NCBI RefSeq assembly: GCF_900142875.1
Contig: NZ_FRCK01000001.1
Span: 434,001 to 498,000, forward strand
Length of the DNA stretch: 64,000 bases
Direction of reading: 5' to 3'
DNA from: Paracoccus solventivorans
Lineage (GTDB): Bacteria > Pseudomonadota > Alphaproteobacteria > Rhodobacterales > Rhodobacteraceae
Positions within the stretch are counted from its first letter, which is position 1. Each line of letters starts with the position of its first letter. Below, piece by piece: positions 1-7,383 of this stretch. A program made the translations under genes and the position numbers. The notes beneath the pieces are model-generated. The model made no database searches. It saw only the letters and a list, made by a program, of their open reading frames with translations, and was not told the DNA's origin.

Positions 1-1
1 G

Positions 2-553
2 CGCAGCGACATCGACACCACCCTGACCTACGAAGTCAACAAGGTCGAAAATGCGCAGATCCTCGCCGGTGACGGCACCGGCGAGAATTTCTCGGGGCTG
101 ATCACGAACGCCACGGCCTATGCGCAGACCGCGCGTGAGCCCGCGGGCGCCACCATCCTGGACCGGATGCGGCTGGCCATGCTGCAGGTTACCGCAGCGG
201 GCTATGTCGTCGATGCGCATGTCCTCAATATCTGGGACTGGGCCGCGGCTGAAATGCTGAAGGATACCACCGGTCGGTATATCTTCGGCAACCCGTTCAT
301 GGAGACCCCGACCCCCCGTTTGTGGGGCCGCAGGGTGGTCGACACCGAGGACATGCCGGAAGGGGATTTCCTGACCGGGGCCTTCAAGCTGGCGGCGACC
401 TATTACGAGCGGCAGGGCATCGAGATCCTGCTGTCGTCGGAAAACCGCGACAACTTCGACAAGAACATGTTGACGGTCCGCGGTGAAAAACGCGGCGTCG
501 TCGCGGTCAAGCGGCCCCTGGCGCTGTGCTACTACACTGCGCCTGGCGGCTGA
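2..553 (+). CDS. Phage major capsid protein, HK97 fold (C-terminal part, 5' end outside window)
   Basis: This frame is open from the first bases of the window and ends at 553, giving 183 residues of a protein that begins further left. It carries the HK97-family capsid signature LAGDGTGENFSGL near residue 25, followed by the A-domain/P-domain pattern ending in a segment with a basic residue before a short tail (VKRPLALCYYT). Capsid subunits of this family assemble into the icosahedral phage head. The genes that follow are head-completion and tail genes in the usual siphophage order, which supports the call. An in-frame ATG at 167 lies inside the domain and is not the true start. Confidence 0.88.
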   Translation, partial: RSDIDTTLTYEVNKVENAQILAGDGTGENFSGLITNATAYAQTAREPAGATILDRMRLAMLQVTAAGYVVDAHVLNIWDWAAAEMLKDTTGRYIFGNPFMETPTPRLWGRRVVDTEDMPEGDFLTGAFKLAATYYERQGIEILLSSENRDNFDKNMLTVRGEKRGVVAVKRPLALCYYTAPGG

Positions 554-625
554 TCCTGATCCTGCCCCCAGCACTGGCGCGGCCGTCGCGCCAGTGCATC
601 CCCATCGCTCAGAAGGATTCCGGAT

Positions 626-970
626 ATGGCAAAGCTCAAATCGCTTCGTGGCGCTGTCGGCACCTATGGCCGCGTCACCGCGGGCGGCATCGTGGACGTC
701 GACGAGACCATGGCCGAAAAACTGGTCAAGACCGGCAGGTTCGTCCGCGCCTCGGAGGCCGACATCGAGGCCGCACAGGCAGCGCAGCAGGCGACACTGG
801 CGACGGCGATCCCCGGGCTGGGCGCCGGTTTTGTGCCGCTGCCTGGTGGCGCCGCGGGTGGCGCGGACCCCGAGCGTATCGCCATGGCCGAGCTTGAGGC
901 CAAGGCCCAGGCGGAAGCGGAGGCCAAGGGAAAGGCTGCCGCTGCCAAGTCGGAGAAGGCCGCGAAATGA
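626..970 (+). CDS. Hypothetical phage protein between capsid and head-tail connector
   Basis: A 114-residue protein that follows the capsid gene by 72 bases, with an AAGGAT-like ribosome site before the ATG. The N-terminal half (residues 1-55) is compact and mixed. The last 35 residues are almost only Ala, Glu and Lys (AEAKAQAEAEAKGKAAAAK), so they probably form a charged helix or a flexible tail. Its stop overlaps the next start as ATGA, so the two are translationally coupled. Small proteins in this position are common in siphophages as head accessory or connector-associated proteins, but I do not recognise the family and no function can be assigned. Confidence 0.7.
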   Translation: MAKLKSLRGAVGTYGRVTAGGIVDVDETMAEKLVKTGRFVRASEADIEAAQAAQQATLATAIPGLGAGFVPLPGGAAGGADPERIAMAELEAKAQAEAEAKGKAAAAKSEKAAK

Positions 971-1326
971 TCGTCCCGCCGGAGGAGTTGCGCCAGCATC
1001 TTCACATTGACGGCGACGACGAGGATGCAGTGATCAGATCCATCAGCCTGGCAGCCGAGGGGCAGGTGCGCGACTGGATCGGCCGGCCGCTCTACGCCAG
1101 CGAGGACCATCTGCCCTCGCCCGGCGCGGAAGACTACCATCCCTCGCAGATCGTCGCGGACGAGCGGATCAAGGTCGCCATCAAGATGCTGGCGGACCGG
1201 ATGTTCGCCGCCCGCGGAGGCGAGGGCGGCGGCGCCGAGGATGCGGTGCCGCCCACGACGGTCCGCGCGTTGCTCGCCGGGCACCGCGTTTTCTTCTGGG
1301 AGGCGACCCGCGATGCAGACGGGTAA
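967..1326 (+). CDS. Phage head-tail connector protein (gp6-like adaptor)
   Basis: A 119-residue protein with the features of the HK97 gp6 / phage_gp6 adaptor family: an N-terminal helix-rich segment (PEELRQHLHIDGDDEDAV), a central 'I..A....DWIGRPL' stretch and a third helix with a 'KVAIKMLADRMF' pattern. Such proteins form a dodecameric ring under the portal and connect head to tail. The length and the place directly upstream of a head-closure gene fit. It overlaps the previous gene by 4 bases and the next by 14 bases. The C-terminal part after residue 80 (Gly/Glu rich) is less typical. Confidence 0.78.
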   Translation: MIVPPEELRQHLHIDGDDEDAVIRSISLAAEGQVRDWIGRPLYASEDHLPSPGAEDYHPSQIVADERIKVAIKMLADRMFAARGGEGGGAEDAVPPTTVRALLAGHRVFFWEATRDADG

Positions 1327-1648
1327 CCTGGACAGCCGTGCGACGTTTTCGCGGCGCGAGCACGTCGAAACCGACATGGGCGGCACGCTGGACCAATGGG
1401 TTACCCAGTTCGTGGTTTGGGCTGCCGTCAAGCATTTGCGGGGCGGCGAGGCCGTCATGCAGGCCCGGCTGGCCAGCCGCAACCCGGTGATATTGACGAT
1501 CCGCAATAGCACGCAGGCGCGCCGCATCACCAGCGAGTGGCAGGTCGAACTGCGCGACCGCACCGGCATCCGCAAGGTGTACGAGCTGCGCGAGGATCCC
1601 CGCCCGATCGAGCGGGGCGCCTACCTCGAAATGCTGGTGGAGGGCTGA
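1313..1648 (+). CDS. Phage head-tail adaptor / head closure protein
   Basis: A 111-residue protein starting MQTGNLDSRATF. This is the familiar opening of the Phage_H_T_join family (SPP1 gp16-like stoppers), which normally begin with 'G.LdrrvtI' and then a beta-barrel. The barrel strands are visible as alternating segments such as VVWAAVKHL, PVILTIRNS and EWQVELRDRTGIRKVYEL. The protein closes the head after packaging and prepares tail attachment. I chose the ATG at 1313, which overlaps the connector gene by 14 bases, because an upstream start would lengthen the protein by a segment that does not resemble the family. Confidence 0.78.
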   Translation: MQTGNLDSRATFSRREHVETDMGGTLDQWVTQFVVWAAVKHLRGGEAVMQARLASRNPVILTIRNSTQARRITSEWQVELRDRTGIRKVYELREDPRPIERGAYLEMLVEG

Positions 1649-1650
1649 TC

Positions 1651-2040
1651 GTGGGCACCAGCAGCGATCTGCAGCGGCTCATCGTCGCCCGGCTCAAGGC
1701 CGAGGTGCCGGCGGTGGATGGCCGGGTCTATGACAACCCGGCCGAGGATGCGGTGATGCCGTATATCAGCATCGGGCCGTCCTACTGGAGCGACGACAGC
1801 GCAGAGTGCATCCGCGCGCGGCGCGAAACGGTCCAGGTGGATGTCTGGGCCAGCAACCGGCCCGACAAGCGGGTGGCGAAGGATGTGAGCGATGCCGTCG
1901 CCGCCGCCCTCGACGACTGGGCGGATCAGGACGCACTGACCATGCATCCGCTCCGCGTAGCGCTGGTGCGGGTTATGGACGATCCGCAGCCGGGCGTGGT
2001 GCATGGGGTGGTGCAGGTCGAGGCGGTCGTAGAAACCTAG
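1651..2040 (+). CDS. Phage tail completion protein, DUF3168 / gp17-like
   Basis: A 129-residue protein read from the GTG at 1651, two bases after the preceding stop. It has the pattern of the DUF3168 tail-completion family: an N-terminal helix (DLQRLIVARLKA), then 'RVYDNPAEDAVMPYISIG', a beta strand with 'TVQVDVWA', a helix 'KDVSDAVAAALDD', and a final strand. These proteins terminate the tail tube on the head side. A longer reading from 1537 would overlap the previous gene by over 100 bases and is less likely. Its stop codon overlaps the stop of the convergent small gene at 2037. Confidence 0.78.
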   Translation: MGTSSDLQRLIVARLKAEVPAVDGRVYDNPAEDAVMPYISIGPSYWSDDSAECIRARRETVQVDVWASNRPDKRVAKDVSDAVAAALDDWADQDALTMHPLRVALVRVMDDPQPGVVHGVVQVEAVVET

Positions 2041-2318
2041 TCCGGCAGCCCGTGGTTCAGAAACACCTCGTAGCACAGAGGATTGGCGATCGTCGCATCC
2101 GCATCGCGGCGATAGAGGTTGCTGCAAGCAGTCGTGAGGCGGCTCTGAACCTCCTCCTCCTGCTGCCGGAAGGGCTCACCCTTTTCCAAGATCTTGTGCA
2201 TTAGCGCCTCAGACCGAGCAATAGACTCCAGCATCCGGTCACGCTCCTCGGCGGTCTCTTGTGCTGACACAGGCCATGCCAGCAGCACGAGACCGAAAAG
2301 GAAAAGGCGAAGCTCCAT
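2037..2318 (-). CDS. Small secreted protein of unknown function, antisense cargo (moron) in the phage head-tail module
   Basis: A 93-residue protein on the strand opposite to every structural gene around it. It has a textbook signal peptide: MELR, a hydrophobic core LFLFGLVLLAW, then PVSA|Q at residues 16-20 as a probable signal peptidase I site. The mature part, about 74 residues, is helical and charged (ETAEERDRMLESIARSEAL) and contains two cysteines (65 and 82) that could form a disulfide in the periplasm. A GGAAG ribosome site lies just upstream of the ATG. It sits in a 307-base slot between two structural genes and its base composition is visibly less GC-rich than theirs. A longer reading to 2540 only runs antisense to the next gene. 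I infer a lysogeny-expressed moron; the function is unknown. Confidence 0.72.
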   Translation of the reverse strand: MELRLFLFGLVLLAWPVSAQETAEERDRMLESIARSEALMHKILEKGEPFRQQEEEVQSRLTTACSNLYRRDADATIANPLCYEVFLNHGLPD

Positions 2319-2347
2319 TTCAATATCTTCCGTTTCCGGTGGCAGCG

Positions 2348-2806
2348 ATGGCTCAATTATCCCCACGTCTGCGCGCGCGTCTAGCCCAGGTGCCCGATAT
2401 TGCCCGAGAAGCTGCAGCCCGGGCCATGGAGGAAGTCGCGCAGGAAATCGTGGACGAAATGAAGCGCCTCGCGCCGGTGCTGCGGACGCCAGACAAGCGC
2501 CGGTCTGCAGGAGCGCTGCGAGACAGCATCGGATGGACATGGGGTGACGTGCCAGCCGGCAGCTTTGTCATCGACGAAATTCGCAGCGGCAAGAACAAGG
2601 GCGACCAGTACGCTACCCTGCGGATCAGGATTTACGCAGGTAGCAAGGATGCTTTCTACGCCCGGTTTGTCGAGTTCGGCACCAAGACCGGCGGACCCGC
2701 GCAGCCGTTCTTTTTCCCCGTTTGGAAGGCCAGGCGCGCCGAGTTCCGGCGCCGGGTCCGGGAGAGCGTTCGGCGCGCCATCAGAGAGGCATGGGACAAT
2801 GGCTAA
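2348..2806 (+). CDS. Phage tail component, HK97 gp10-like
   Basis: A 152-residue protein with the pattern of the HK97 gp10 family: an N-terminal helix (AREAAARAMEEVAQEIVDEMKRLAPV), then 'GALRDSIGW', a beta segment (YATLRIRIYAG), and the signature 'FYARFVEFGT..GGPAQPFFFPVW' near residues 100-125. In siphophages this protein helps to join tail tube and head completion proteins. The ATG at 2348 is chosen because earlier in-frame starts would run into the divergent small gene that begins at 2318. Only 29 bases separate the two starts, so the promoter of the antisense gene must lie inside this one. Confidence 0.82.
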   Translation: MAQLSPRLRARLAQVPDIAREAAARAMEEVAQEIVDEMKRLAPVLRTPDKRRSAGALRDSIGWTWGDVPAGSFVIDEIRSGKNKGDQYATLRIRIYAGSKDAFYARFVEFGTKTGGPAQPFFFPVWKARRAEFRRRVRESVRRAIREAWDNG

Positions 2807-3002
2807 GGCGACATTCCATCGGCGCTTCGATGCGACCGATACGAAACGGGGCATCTCGGTCCGCATCGAGCCCACCGACGGACCCCAGACCTTCCCGGCG
2901 TGGATCATTGATCGCGCCGTCCAGGCTGGCGCGGCGACGCGCGAGCAAACAAAGCCGGCGCGTCGCGCAAAATCCAGTGAGGTAAAAGATGGCACTGCCT
3001 GA
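2799..3002 (+). CDS. Small hypothetical phage protein
   Basis: A 67-residue protein beginning MAKATFHRRFDATD, overlapping the gp10-like gene by 8 bases and the tail tube gene by 14 bases. It is basic (RRFDATDTKRG, KPARRAKSSE) and has a central 'GPQTFPAWIIDRAVQAGAA' segment resembling a short strand-helix unit. The double overlap suggests translational coupling inside the head-tail operon. It is shorter than most accessory proteins in this position and I do not recognise a family, so the call rests on reading-frame continuity and overlap only. Confidence 0.6.
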   Translation: MAKATFHRRFDATDTKRGISVRIEPTDGPQTFPAWIIDRAVQAGAATREQTKPARRAKSSEVKDGTA

Positions 3003-3453
3003 ACGTCATTACCGTGGCGATATCGTCGTCATGGTCGATTGGTCCGCGACCGGCGGGGTCGGCGCGACCTGGACCAATTTCTGCGGCGCGACCAGCGTGT
3101 CACTGAACGTGGACAACGAGGTCCAGGAAGAAACGGTCGGCGATTGTGACGACTGGACCCTGCCGCCCCAAAAGGTGGCAGAGTACGGCGCCCAGTCGTG
3201 GTCGATCAGGATCAACGCAACACTGGCGGCCGCCAACCGTGACAAGATTCTGCGGGCTGCCAAGGATCAGGTGGTCCTGCCCATCCGGGTGCACATCGTT
3301 GGGGCGCAGACGGGTGAGGTCGAATATATCGACGGACCGCTGATCCTGCCGTCGCTGTCGATCGACAACATCGGCAACGTCGATCGCGCCGCGGTGACGC
3401 TGACGCTGAACGGCCGCTTCAAGGAAGCGCCCGAGTTCACGGACGCCACCTGA
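2989..3453 (+). CDS. Phage major tail tube protein
   Basis: A 154-residue protein with the beta-rich pattern of siphophage tail tube subunits: 'VTWTNFCGATSVSLNVDNEVQEETVGDCDD' style segments in the first third and 'VDRAAVTLTLNGRF' near the end. Tube proteins stack as hexameric rings around the tape measure and form the DNA channel. The position directly before the tail assembly chaperone pair and the tape measure gene is the canonical one. The start at 2989 overlaps the preceding small gene, and the stop shares bases with the next start (TGATG). Confidence 0.8.
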   Translation: MALPERHYRGDIVVMVDWSATGGVGATWTNFCGATSVSLNVDNEVQEETVGDCDDWTLPPQKVAEYGAQSWSIRINATLAAANRDKILRAAKDQVVLPIRVHIVGAQTGEVEYIDGPLILPSLSIDNIGNVDRAAVTLTLNGRFKEAPEFTDAT

Positions 3454-3887
3454 TGAACGCGGATCTGATCGTGTGGCCCGGCGGAGAGCATCCTTTCCGC
3501 CTGGCGCTCGCGCAGCTCGAAGGGCTGCAGAAGGCAACCGACTGTGGCCCCGAATTGCTGCTGATGAAGCTTCGCTCCGGTCAGTGGCTTGCCACCGAGC
3601 TGTTCGAGGTTCTTCGCTGGGGGCTGATCGGCGGCGGCATGGATGCGGGCGCGGCGAAGAAGGCCGTCGGAGATTCCTTTGATCGGCACCCGATGATCGC
3701 GTTCAAGGTGCCGGCAATGTCGGTGCTGATGTCCGGGCTTTTCGGGCCGGCAGATGACCCCGTGGGAAAGCCCTCGCTGGCGGGCGAGACAACGCCGAGC
3801 GCCGAGAGCGAGGACGCTGGCGGTTCAGCACCTTCTACGGAATCGGAGCCGCGGCAGGGTTCTCGCCGCAAGAGATCGGCGAGATGA
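3453..3887 (+). CDS. Phage tail assembly chaperone (lambda gpG-like, zero-frame product)
   Basis: A 144-residue protein. Residues 1-100 are compact (LIVWPGGEHPFRLALAQLEG, then a helix ending MSGLFG) and resemble the tail chaperones of the GTA_TIM / Phage_TAC type. The last 38 residues (PSLAGETTPSAESEDAGG onward) are low-complexity Ser/Glu/Arg and are what remains when the ribosome does not shift frame. The protein binds the tape measure during tail assembly and is not part of the virion. At codons 104-106 it contains the slippery heptamer described separately. It follows the tail tube gene by TGATG overlap and lies just before the tape measure gene, as in lambda. Confidence 0.82.
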   Translation: MNADLIVWPGGEHPFRLALAQLEGLQKATDCGPELLLMKLRSGQWLATELFEVLRWGLIGGGMDAGAAKKAVGDSFDRHPMIAFKVPAMSVLMSGLFGPADDPVGKPSLAGETTPSAESEDAGGSAPSTESEPRQGSRRKRSAR

Positions 3888-4015
3888 GCCTGTGGCATTT
3901 CATGGCTGCCATCGAGGGCCATGGACGGGCGCACTGGGGGCTCAAGGATCCGGTGGAGCCAATGAGCATCGAAAAGCTTCGCGAGCTGGGCATCGAAGGG
4001 TTTACAGATGGCTGA
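3453..4015 (+). CDS. Tail assembly chaperone G-T fusion made by -1 frameshifting
   Basis: A longer form of the chaperone, predicted from a -1 shift at 3764-3770. Reading then continues in the new frame without a stop to 4015 and adds 81 residues after Lys106, for about 187 in total. The new part has a clear protein-like sequence (RFSTFYGIGAAAGFSPQEI, then MSLWHFMAAIEGHGRAHWG) that matches the T-domain style of small chaperones, including the 'MSLW.F.AA..G' motif. An ATG at 3884 could also produce a 43-residue fragment, but the conserved-looking sequence extends upstream of it, so a fusion is more likely. It overlaps the tape measure start by 8 bases. Confidence 0.72.
3764..3770 (+). promoter_or_regulatory. 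Programmed -1 frameshift slippery site G GGA AAG
   Basis: The heptamer reads GGGAAAG, with codons GTG|GGA|AAG in the zero frame, so it fits X XXY YYZ exactly. Phage lambda uses this same heptamer to make gpGT. The -1 frame is open for 81 codons beyond it, which is what a functional site needs. Confidence 0.75.
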
Positions 4016-6455
4016 ACCGGATCTGATCATCGAGGCCGGGTTCTCAGACGCGAAGCTGGCGGCTGAAACCCAGAAAGTACTCCAGAAGTACAAGCAGATG
4101 GGAGAAGCCGCCGAAAAGGCGTTCCGCGATGCGTCCGGTTCGGTTGCGGACAACCAGGCCCTGCGCGCCCATCTGCGCGAGCTGGACCGCCTGCAACGCG
4201 CCTATGATCCTGTCTACACCGCCGCGCAGAAGTACGAAGCAGCGGTCAAGCGGCTCGACCGTGCCCTTGAGCTTGGAGCGATCGATCAGGCGAAATACAC
4301 CGCCGAGGTCAAACGCGCGCAGGTCGAGCTTGGCCGGGTTTCGGGGGCGGTGCAGCAGGCGGCAACCGGCAGCCGCATCGCCGGCCACCAGTTCCAGAAT
4401 GTGGGTTATCAGGTCCAGGACTTCGCGGTCCAGGTCGCCAGCGGGACCGATGCCAGCCGTGCTTTCGCCCAGCAATTTCCGCAGCTGGCCAGTGCGTTCG
4501 GGGTTTGGGGTGTTGCTGTGGGCACGGTTGCCGCCGTGCTGGTGCCGCTGGCAGCGTCCCTGCTTGGCACATCGGCAAAGGCCAGGACGCTCGAAGAGGA
4601 GCTGAGCGACCTGGAAAAGACCACGGCAGCTGCGGCGAGTGCTGCCGAGGCCGCTGCCGTGCCGGTCGAGCAACTCAGCGCCAAATATGGCGATCTGGCC
4701 GACGAGGTACACCGTGCCGCACAGGCGATGGCGATCATCACCAGCGCCAGTGCCGAACAGGCTGCATTCGACGCGGCTCGCCGCTTGGGCGGTGATTTCC
4801 GGGACCGGCTGAGCCTGCCGAACATGGGTGCATATCTCGACCCGGCCGGCAACGTGATGCCCGGATATGAGAGCGCGCGGGAAAAGCTCGTCGAGCAGGC
4901 AATCCAGCGTCTCGGGGAAACGGCCGGCGCCACCGCGGAGCAAGCGGAACGGCTCGCGGTAGCCATTGGCAATATTGGTCGCAGTGGAAACATTGCAGAC
5001 GTATTGGCCGACGGAGAGGCGCTGCTTTCGATCCTCGCGGAAATCGAGCCGACCACCAAGGCGCAACAGGCTGCCATCGAAAGCATGGCATCTGAAATCG
5101 CCGCCGTCATTGAGGCCTCCAAGTCTTTGGTGGCCGATGGTCTCTCCGAGCAGGAAAAGGCGGTTGCTCGACTGTACGATACCTACGACCGCGCGATGCG
5201 TCAGCAAAAGCAGCTCGTACAGGACCTGGCCGACGCCGAGGCGGCCCGTGCGGATGCGTTGAGGGCGGGGAACGCCGAGCAGGTCGCCGACATGGACCGC
5301 ATAATTGCGGCGATCCAGGATGCGCTTGCCGACACGGACGGCTGGGCCGCAGCTATGGCCGCGGTGCGCGCGGAAATCGCCTCGATCGCATCGGTGCTGT
5401 CCAGCATCGGGGGCGGCATGGTCGCGCGAGCGGGCTATGCGGCCGGCGAAGCGATCCTCGATGCCGGCGGCACCGCTGCGGCCGCGGAACTGGCCAGGCG
5501 CCGGGAGGCTGAAAAGGCCGCGCTGCGCCAGCGGGCATCCACGGCCGACGGCTATATGCCGTCCTGGGCGCAGGATCTGGAGATCCAGGAGTTGGAACAG
5601 CAGTGGGCCGAGGAAGACGCATATCTGGCTCGACTGGAGGCAGCGCGAAAAACCGAGCGGGAGGCCGCGAAGCGTTCGGCCGGCGGTGGCCGCAAATCCA
5701 GCGGCGGCGGTCGTGGTAGCCGCACCGAACCCGGCCTGTTCGAAAGCATCGAGCGCGAAAAACTGAACCTCGAGCGCGAGATTACCCTGATCGGCAAGTC
5801 CGCGGCCGAAGTCGCCAAGGCGCGCGCCGAATGGGCAATGCTCGACGAGGCCAAGAAGCGCGGCATCGCGGTCAGCGATGAGTTGCGGGGCAAGATCGAG
5901 GCGGAGGCGCAGAAGCTGGGCGAGCTGACCCAGCAGCAGCAGCACCTGCAGGCGGTGTCGGACAGCGTGCGATCGTCGCTACAGAACGCGTTCCAAGGTG
6001 TATTTGACGATCCGAAAGAGGCGCTCAAGGACCTCGCCAAGCAGCTGGCCATGCTGGCGTTGCAGATGCAGCTGGTGCGGTCCTTCCCAGGGACGTTCGG
6101 CAGCGGCGGGATCATTCCGCTCCTGCCTGGGCGGGCCAGTGGCGGCACGGTAATGGCTGGGCAGCCCTACATGGTGGGCGAGCGTGGGCCGGAGCCATTT
6201 GTCCCGGCTGTTAGCGGCCGCATCCTGAGCGTGCCGCAGGCACAAGCGGCCCTAAGAGGGGGCGGTGGTGGAACCAGCATCCAGATTATCGACCAGCGCA
6301 GCGCCAGTGCCCCGCCGGTGGAGACCGAGACCACGCGCGGTCCCGACGGACGCGAGATCGTGCGGATGATCGTGGCCGACGACCTGGCCCGCGGTCGCTA
6401 CGACAAGACGATGGGCGGCCGATACGGCGCCAAGCCGCAAAGGCGCATCCGGTGA
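4008..6455 (+). CDS. Phage tail tape measure protein
   Basis: At 815 residues this is the second-longest protein of the phage set, directly after the chaperone pair, as expected for the tape measure that sets tail length. Residues 30-130 are coiled-coil like, residues 164-188 form one long hydrophobic segment (VAVGTVAAVLVPLAASLLG), and residues 350-700 are Ala/Glu/Lys/Arg-rich helices. The C-terminus carries the common tape measure ending 'G.ASGGTVMAGQPYMVGERGPEPFVP'. At about 0.15 nm per residue, a tail of roughly 120 nm would be expected; this is an inference from the rule seen in other siphophages. Its stop overlaps the next start (GTGACC region, 4 bases). Confidence 0.9.
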   Translation: MAEPDLIIEAGFSDAKLAAETQKVLQKYKQMGEAAEKAFRDASGSVADNQALRAHLRELDRLQRAYDPVYTAAQKYEAAVKRLDRALELGAIDQAKYTAEVKRAQVELGRVSGAVQQAATGSRIAGHQFQNVGYQVQDFAVQVASGTDASRAFAQQFPQLASAFGVWGVAVGTVAAVLVPLAASLLGTSAKARTLEEELSDLEKTTAAAASAAEAAAVPVEQLSAKYGDLADEVHRAAQAMAIITSASAEQAAFDAARRLGGDFRDRLSLPNMGAYLDPAGNVMPGYESAREKLVEQAIQRLGETAGATAEQAERLAVAIGNIGRSGNIADVLADGEALLSILAEIEPTTKAQQAAIESMASEIAAVIEASKSLVADGLSEQEKAVARLYDTYDRAMRQQKQLVQDLADAEAARADALRAGNAEQVADMDRIIAAIQDALADTDGWAAAMAAVRAEIASIASVLSSIGGGMVARAGYAAGEAILDAGGTAAAAELARRREAEKAALRQRASTADGYMPSWAQDLEIQELEQQWAEEDAYLARLEAARKTEREAAKRSAGGGRKSSGGGRGSRTEPGLFESIEREKLNLEREITLIGKSAAEVAKARAEWAMLDEAKKRGIAVSDELRGKIEAEAQKLGELTQQQQHLQAVSDSVRSSLQNAFQGVFDDPKEALKDLAKQLAMLALQMQLVRSFPGTFGSGGIIPLLPGRASGGTVMAGQPYMVGERGPEPFVPAVSGRILSVPQAQAALRGGGGGTSIQIIDQRSASAPPVETETTRGPDGREIVRMIVADDLARGRYDKTMGGRYGAKPQRRIR

Positions 6456-6862
6456 CCACAATCATCCCTTGGCCCTCCGGCGTGCCGTCCTGCGTCAGGC
6501 AAATGTCGCCGCAGGGCGGTCTGCGTGACAATCGGCTGTCATTCGAGACGGACGATGCCGTGACGCCCGTCGAGCGCCCGCGCACCAGCTGGGCGCCCGA
6601 GTTGTATCAGGTCACCATGGTGCCAATGGACCGGGCGATGTTCCAGGCGTTCCAGTCGTGGTTCCGCGGCCCGCTGGCCTATGGCACGCTGCCGTTTGTC
6701 ATGGATCACCCGATCACGCGCGAGCCGACCGTGTGGCGCATCGTCAAGGGCGATCCACCGTATCAGGTCAGCAAGGTGCTGGCGATGCGCAGCGCGGACG
6801 TGCGCGGGATCTCGGTATCGTTTGGCATCCAGTCGATGCCGCTACCCGTGCCGGTGCCCTGA
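6452..6862 (+). CDS. Minor tail protein, gpM-like by position
   Basis: A 136-residue protein starting MTTIIPWPSGVPSCV. It has beta-rich character (LYQVTMVPMDRAMFQAFQSWF, YGTLPFVMDHP, WRIVKGDPPYQV). In lambda-like phages the gene after the tape measure is gpM, which has about this size and begins the tail tip. Phages of Rhodobacterales carry related proteins with the segment 'FRGPLAYGTLPF'. The assignment is by size and place, since the sequence is divergent from lambda. It overlaps the tape measure gene by 4 bases and the next gene by one base (TGATG). Confidence 0.68.
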   Translation: MTTIIPWPSGVPSCVRQMSPQGGLRDNRLSFETDDAVTPVERPRTSWAPELYQVTMVPMDRAMFQAFQSWFRGPLAYGTLPFVMDHPITREPTVWRIVKGDPPYQVSKVLAMRSADVRGISVSFGIQSMPLPVPVP

Positions 6863-7383
6863 TGCCGCGCCACATCACCCCGGCCGACGCTCTGGACTTG
6901 CAATCCGAGGCCAGCCCGCACGCGCTGCTGGCCTTTGTCACCATCCGGCACCCAAACCTGACGGAGCCGATCCGGGCGGTGGCGGACCCGTTTGATTATC
7001 TGGTGACTGAGGACGGGCAGACGCATCTCTATCGCGGCCTGCCCTTCGAGATCCGCCCGCCGACCGACAGCGACCGCGAGCCGGTGACGCAGATGCGGGT
7101 GCCCAACGTCACGCCGCTGATCGGCGAGGCGATCCGCGAATCCTCAGTGCGGGCGCAGGTGTCGCTGGCGGTGCGCTCAACGGCGGATTTCGACCTGTCG
7201 CAGTCGCCGCGGGTCGAACTGGCGGTGCGGGCGCCGATCTACAGCTTTGCGCATTTCGAGCTGACCGATGTCGAGGCCGACATGCTGGAGTTGTCCGGCA
7301 CGCTGTCGCTGCGGGATTATGCGCAGGAGCCCTGGCCCTCGACGCGTGCGACGGAGGGGCGATGCCCGGCGCTGTTCCGGTGA
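6862..7383 (+). CDS. Minor tail protein, DUF1833-like (gpL position)
   Basis: A 173-residue protein read from the ATG at 6862. It shows the DUF1833 style: 'HALLAFVTIRHPNL..PIRAVADP' followed by 'VTEDGQTHLYRGLPFEI' and a later strand-rich region ending 'SLRDYAQEPWPS'. Members of this family sit between the gpM-like protein and the NlpC/P60 tail protein in many prophages of Proteobacteria and replace lambda gpL at the tail tip. A longer reading from 6658 is in the same frame but would overlap the previous gene by over 200 bases, and is rejected. Confidence 0.75.
   Translation: MPRHITPADALDLQSEASPHALLAFVTIRHPNLTEPIRAVADPFDYLVTEDGQTHLYRGLPFEIRPPTDSDREPVTQMRVPNVTPLIGEAIRESSVRAQVSLAVRSTADFDLSQSPRVELAVRAPIYSFAHFELTDVEADMLELSGTLSLRDYAQEPWPSTRATEGRCPALFR

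Noticed and set aside
2261-2347. Upstream start for the gp10-like gene
   Set aside because: Would overlap the divergent small secreted protein gene and adds a segment with no similarity to the family.
3754-4026. Open frame of 90 codons between chaperone and tape measure genes in the third frame
   Set aside because: It does not correspond to the frame reached by the -1 slip and has no protein-like pattern; the real extension uses the other frame.
4044-5945. Long open frame of 633 codons on the minus strand
   Set aside because: It is antisense to the tape measure gene and exists because of GC-rich codon bias; no domain pattern.
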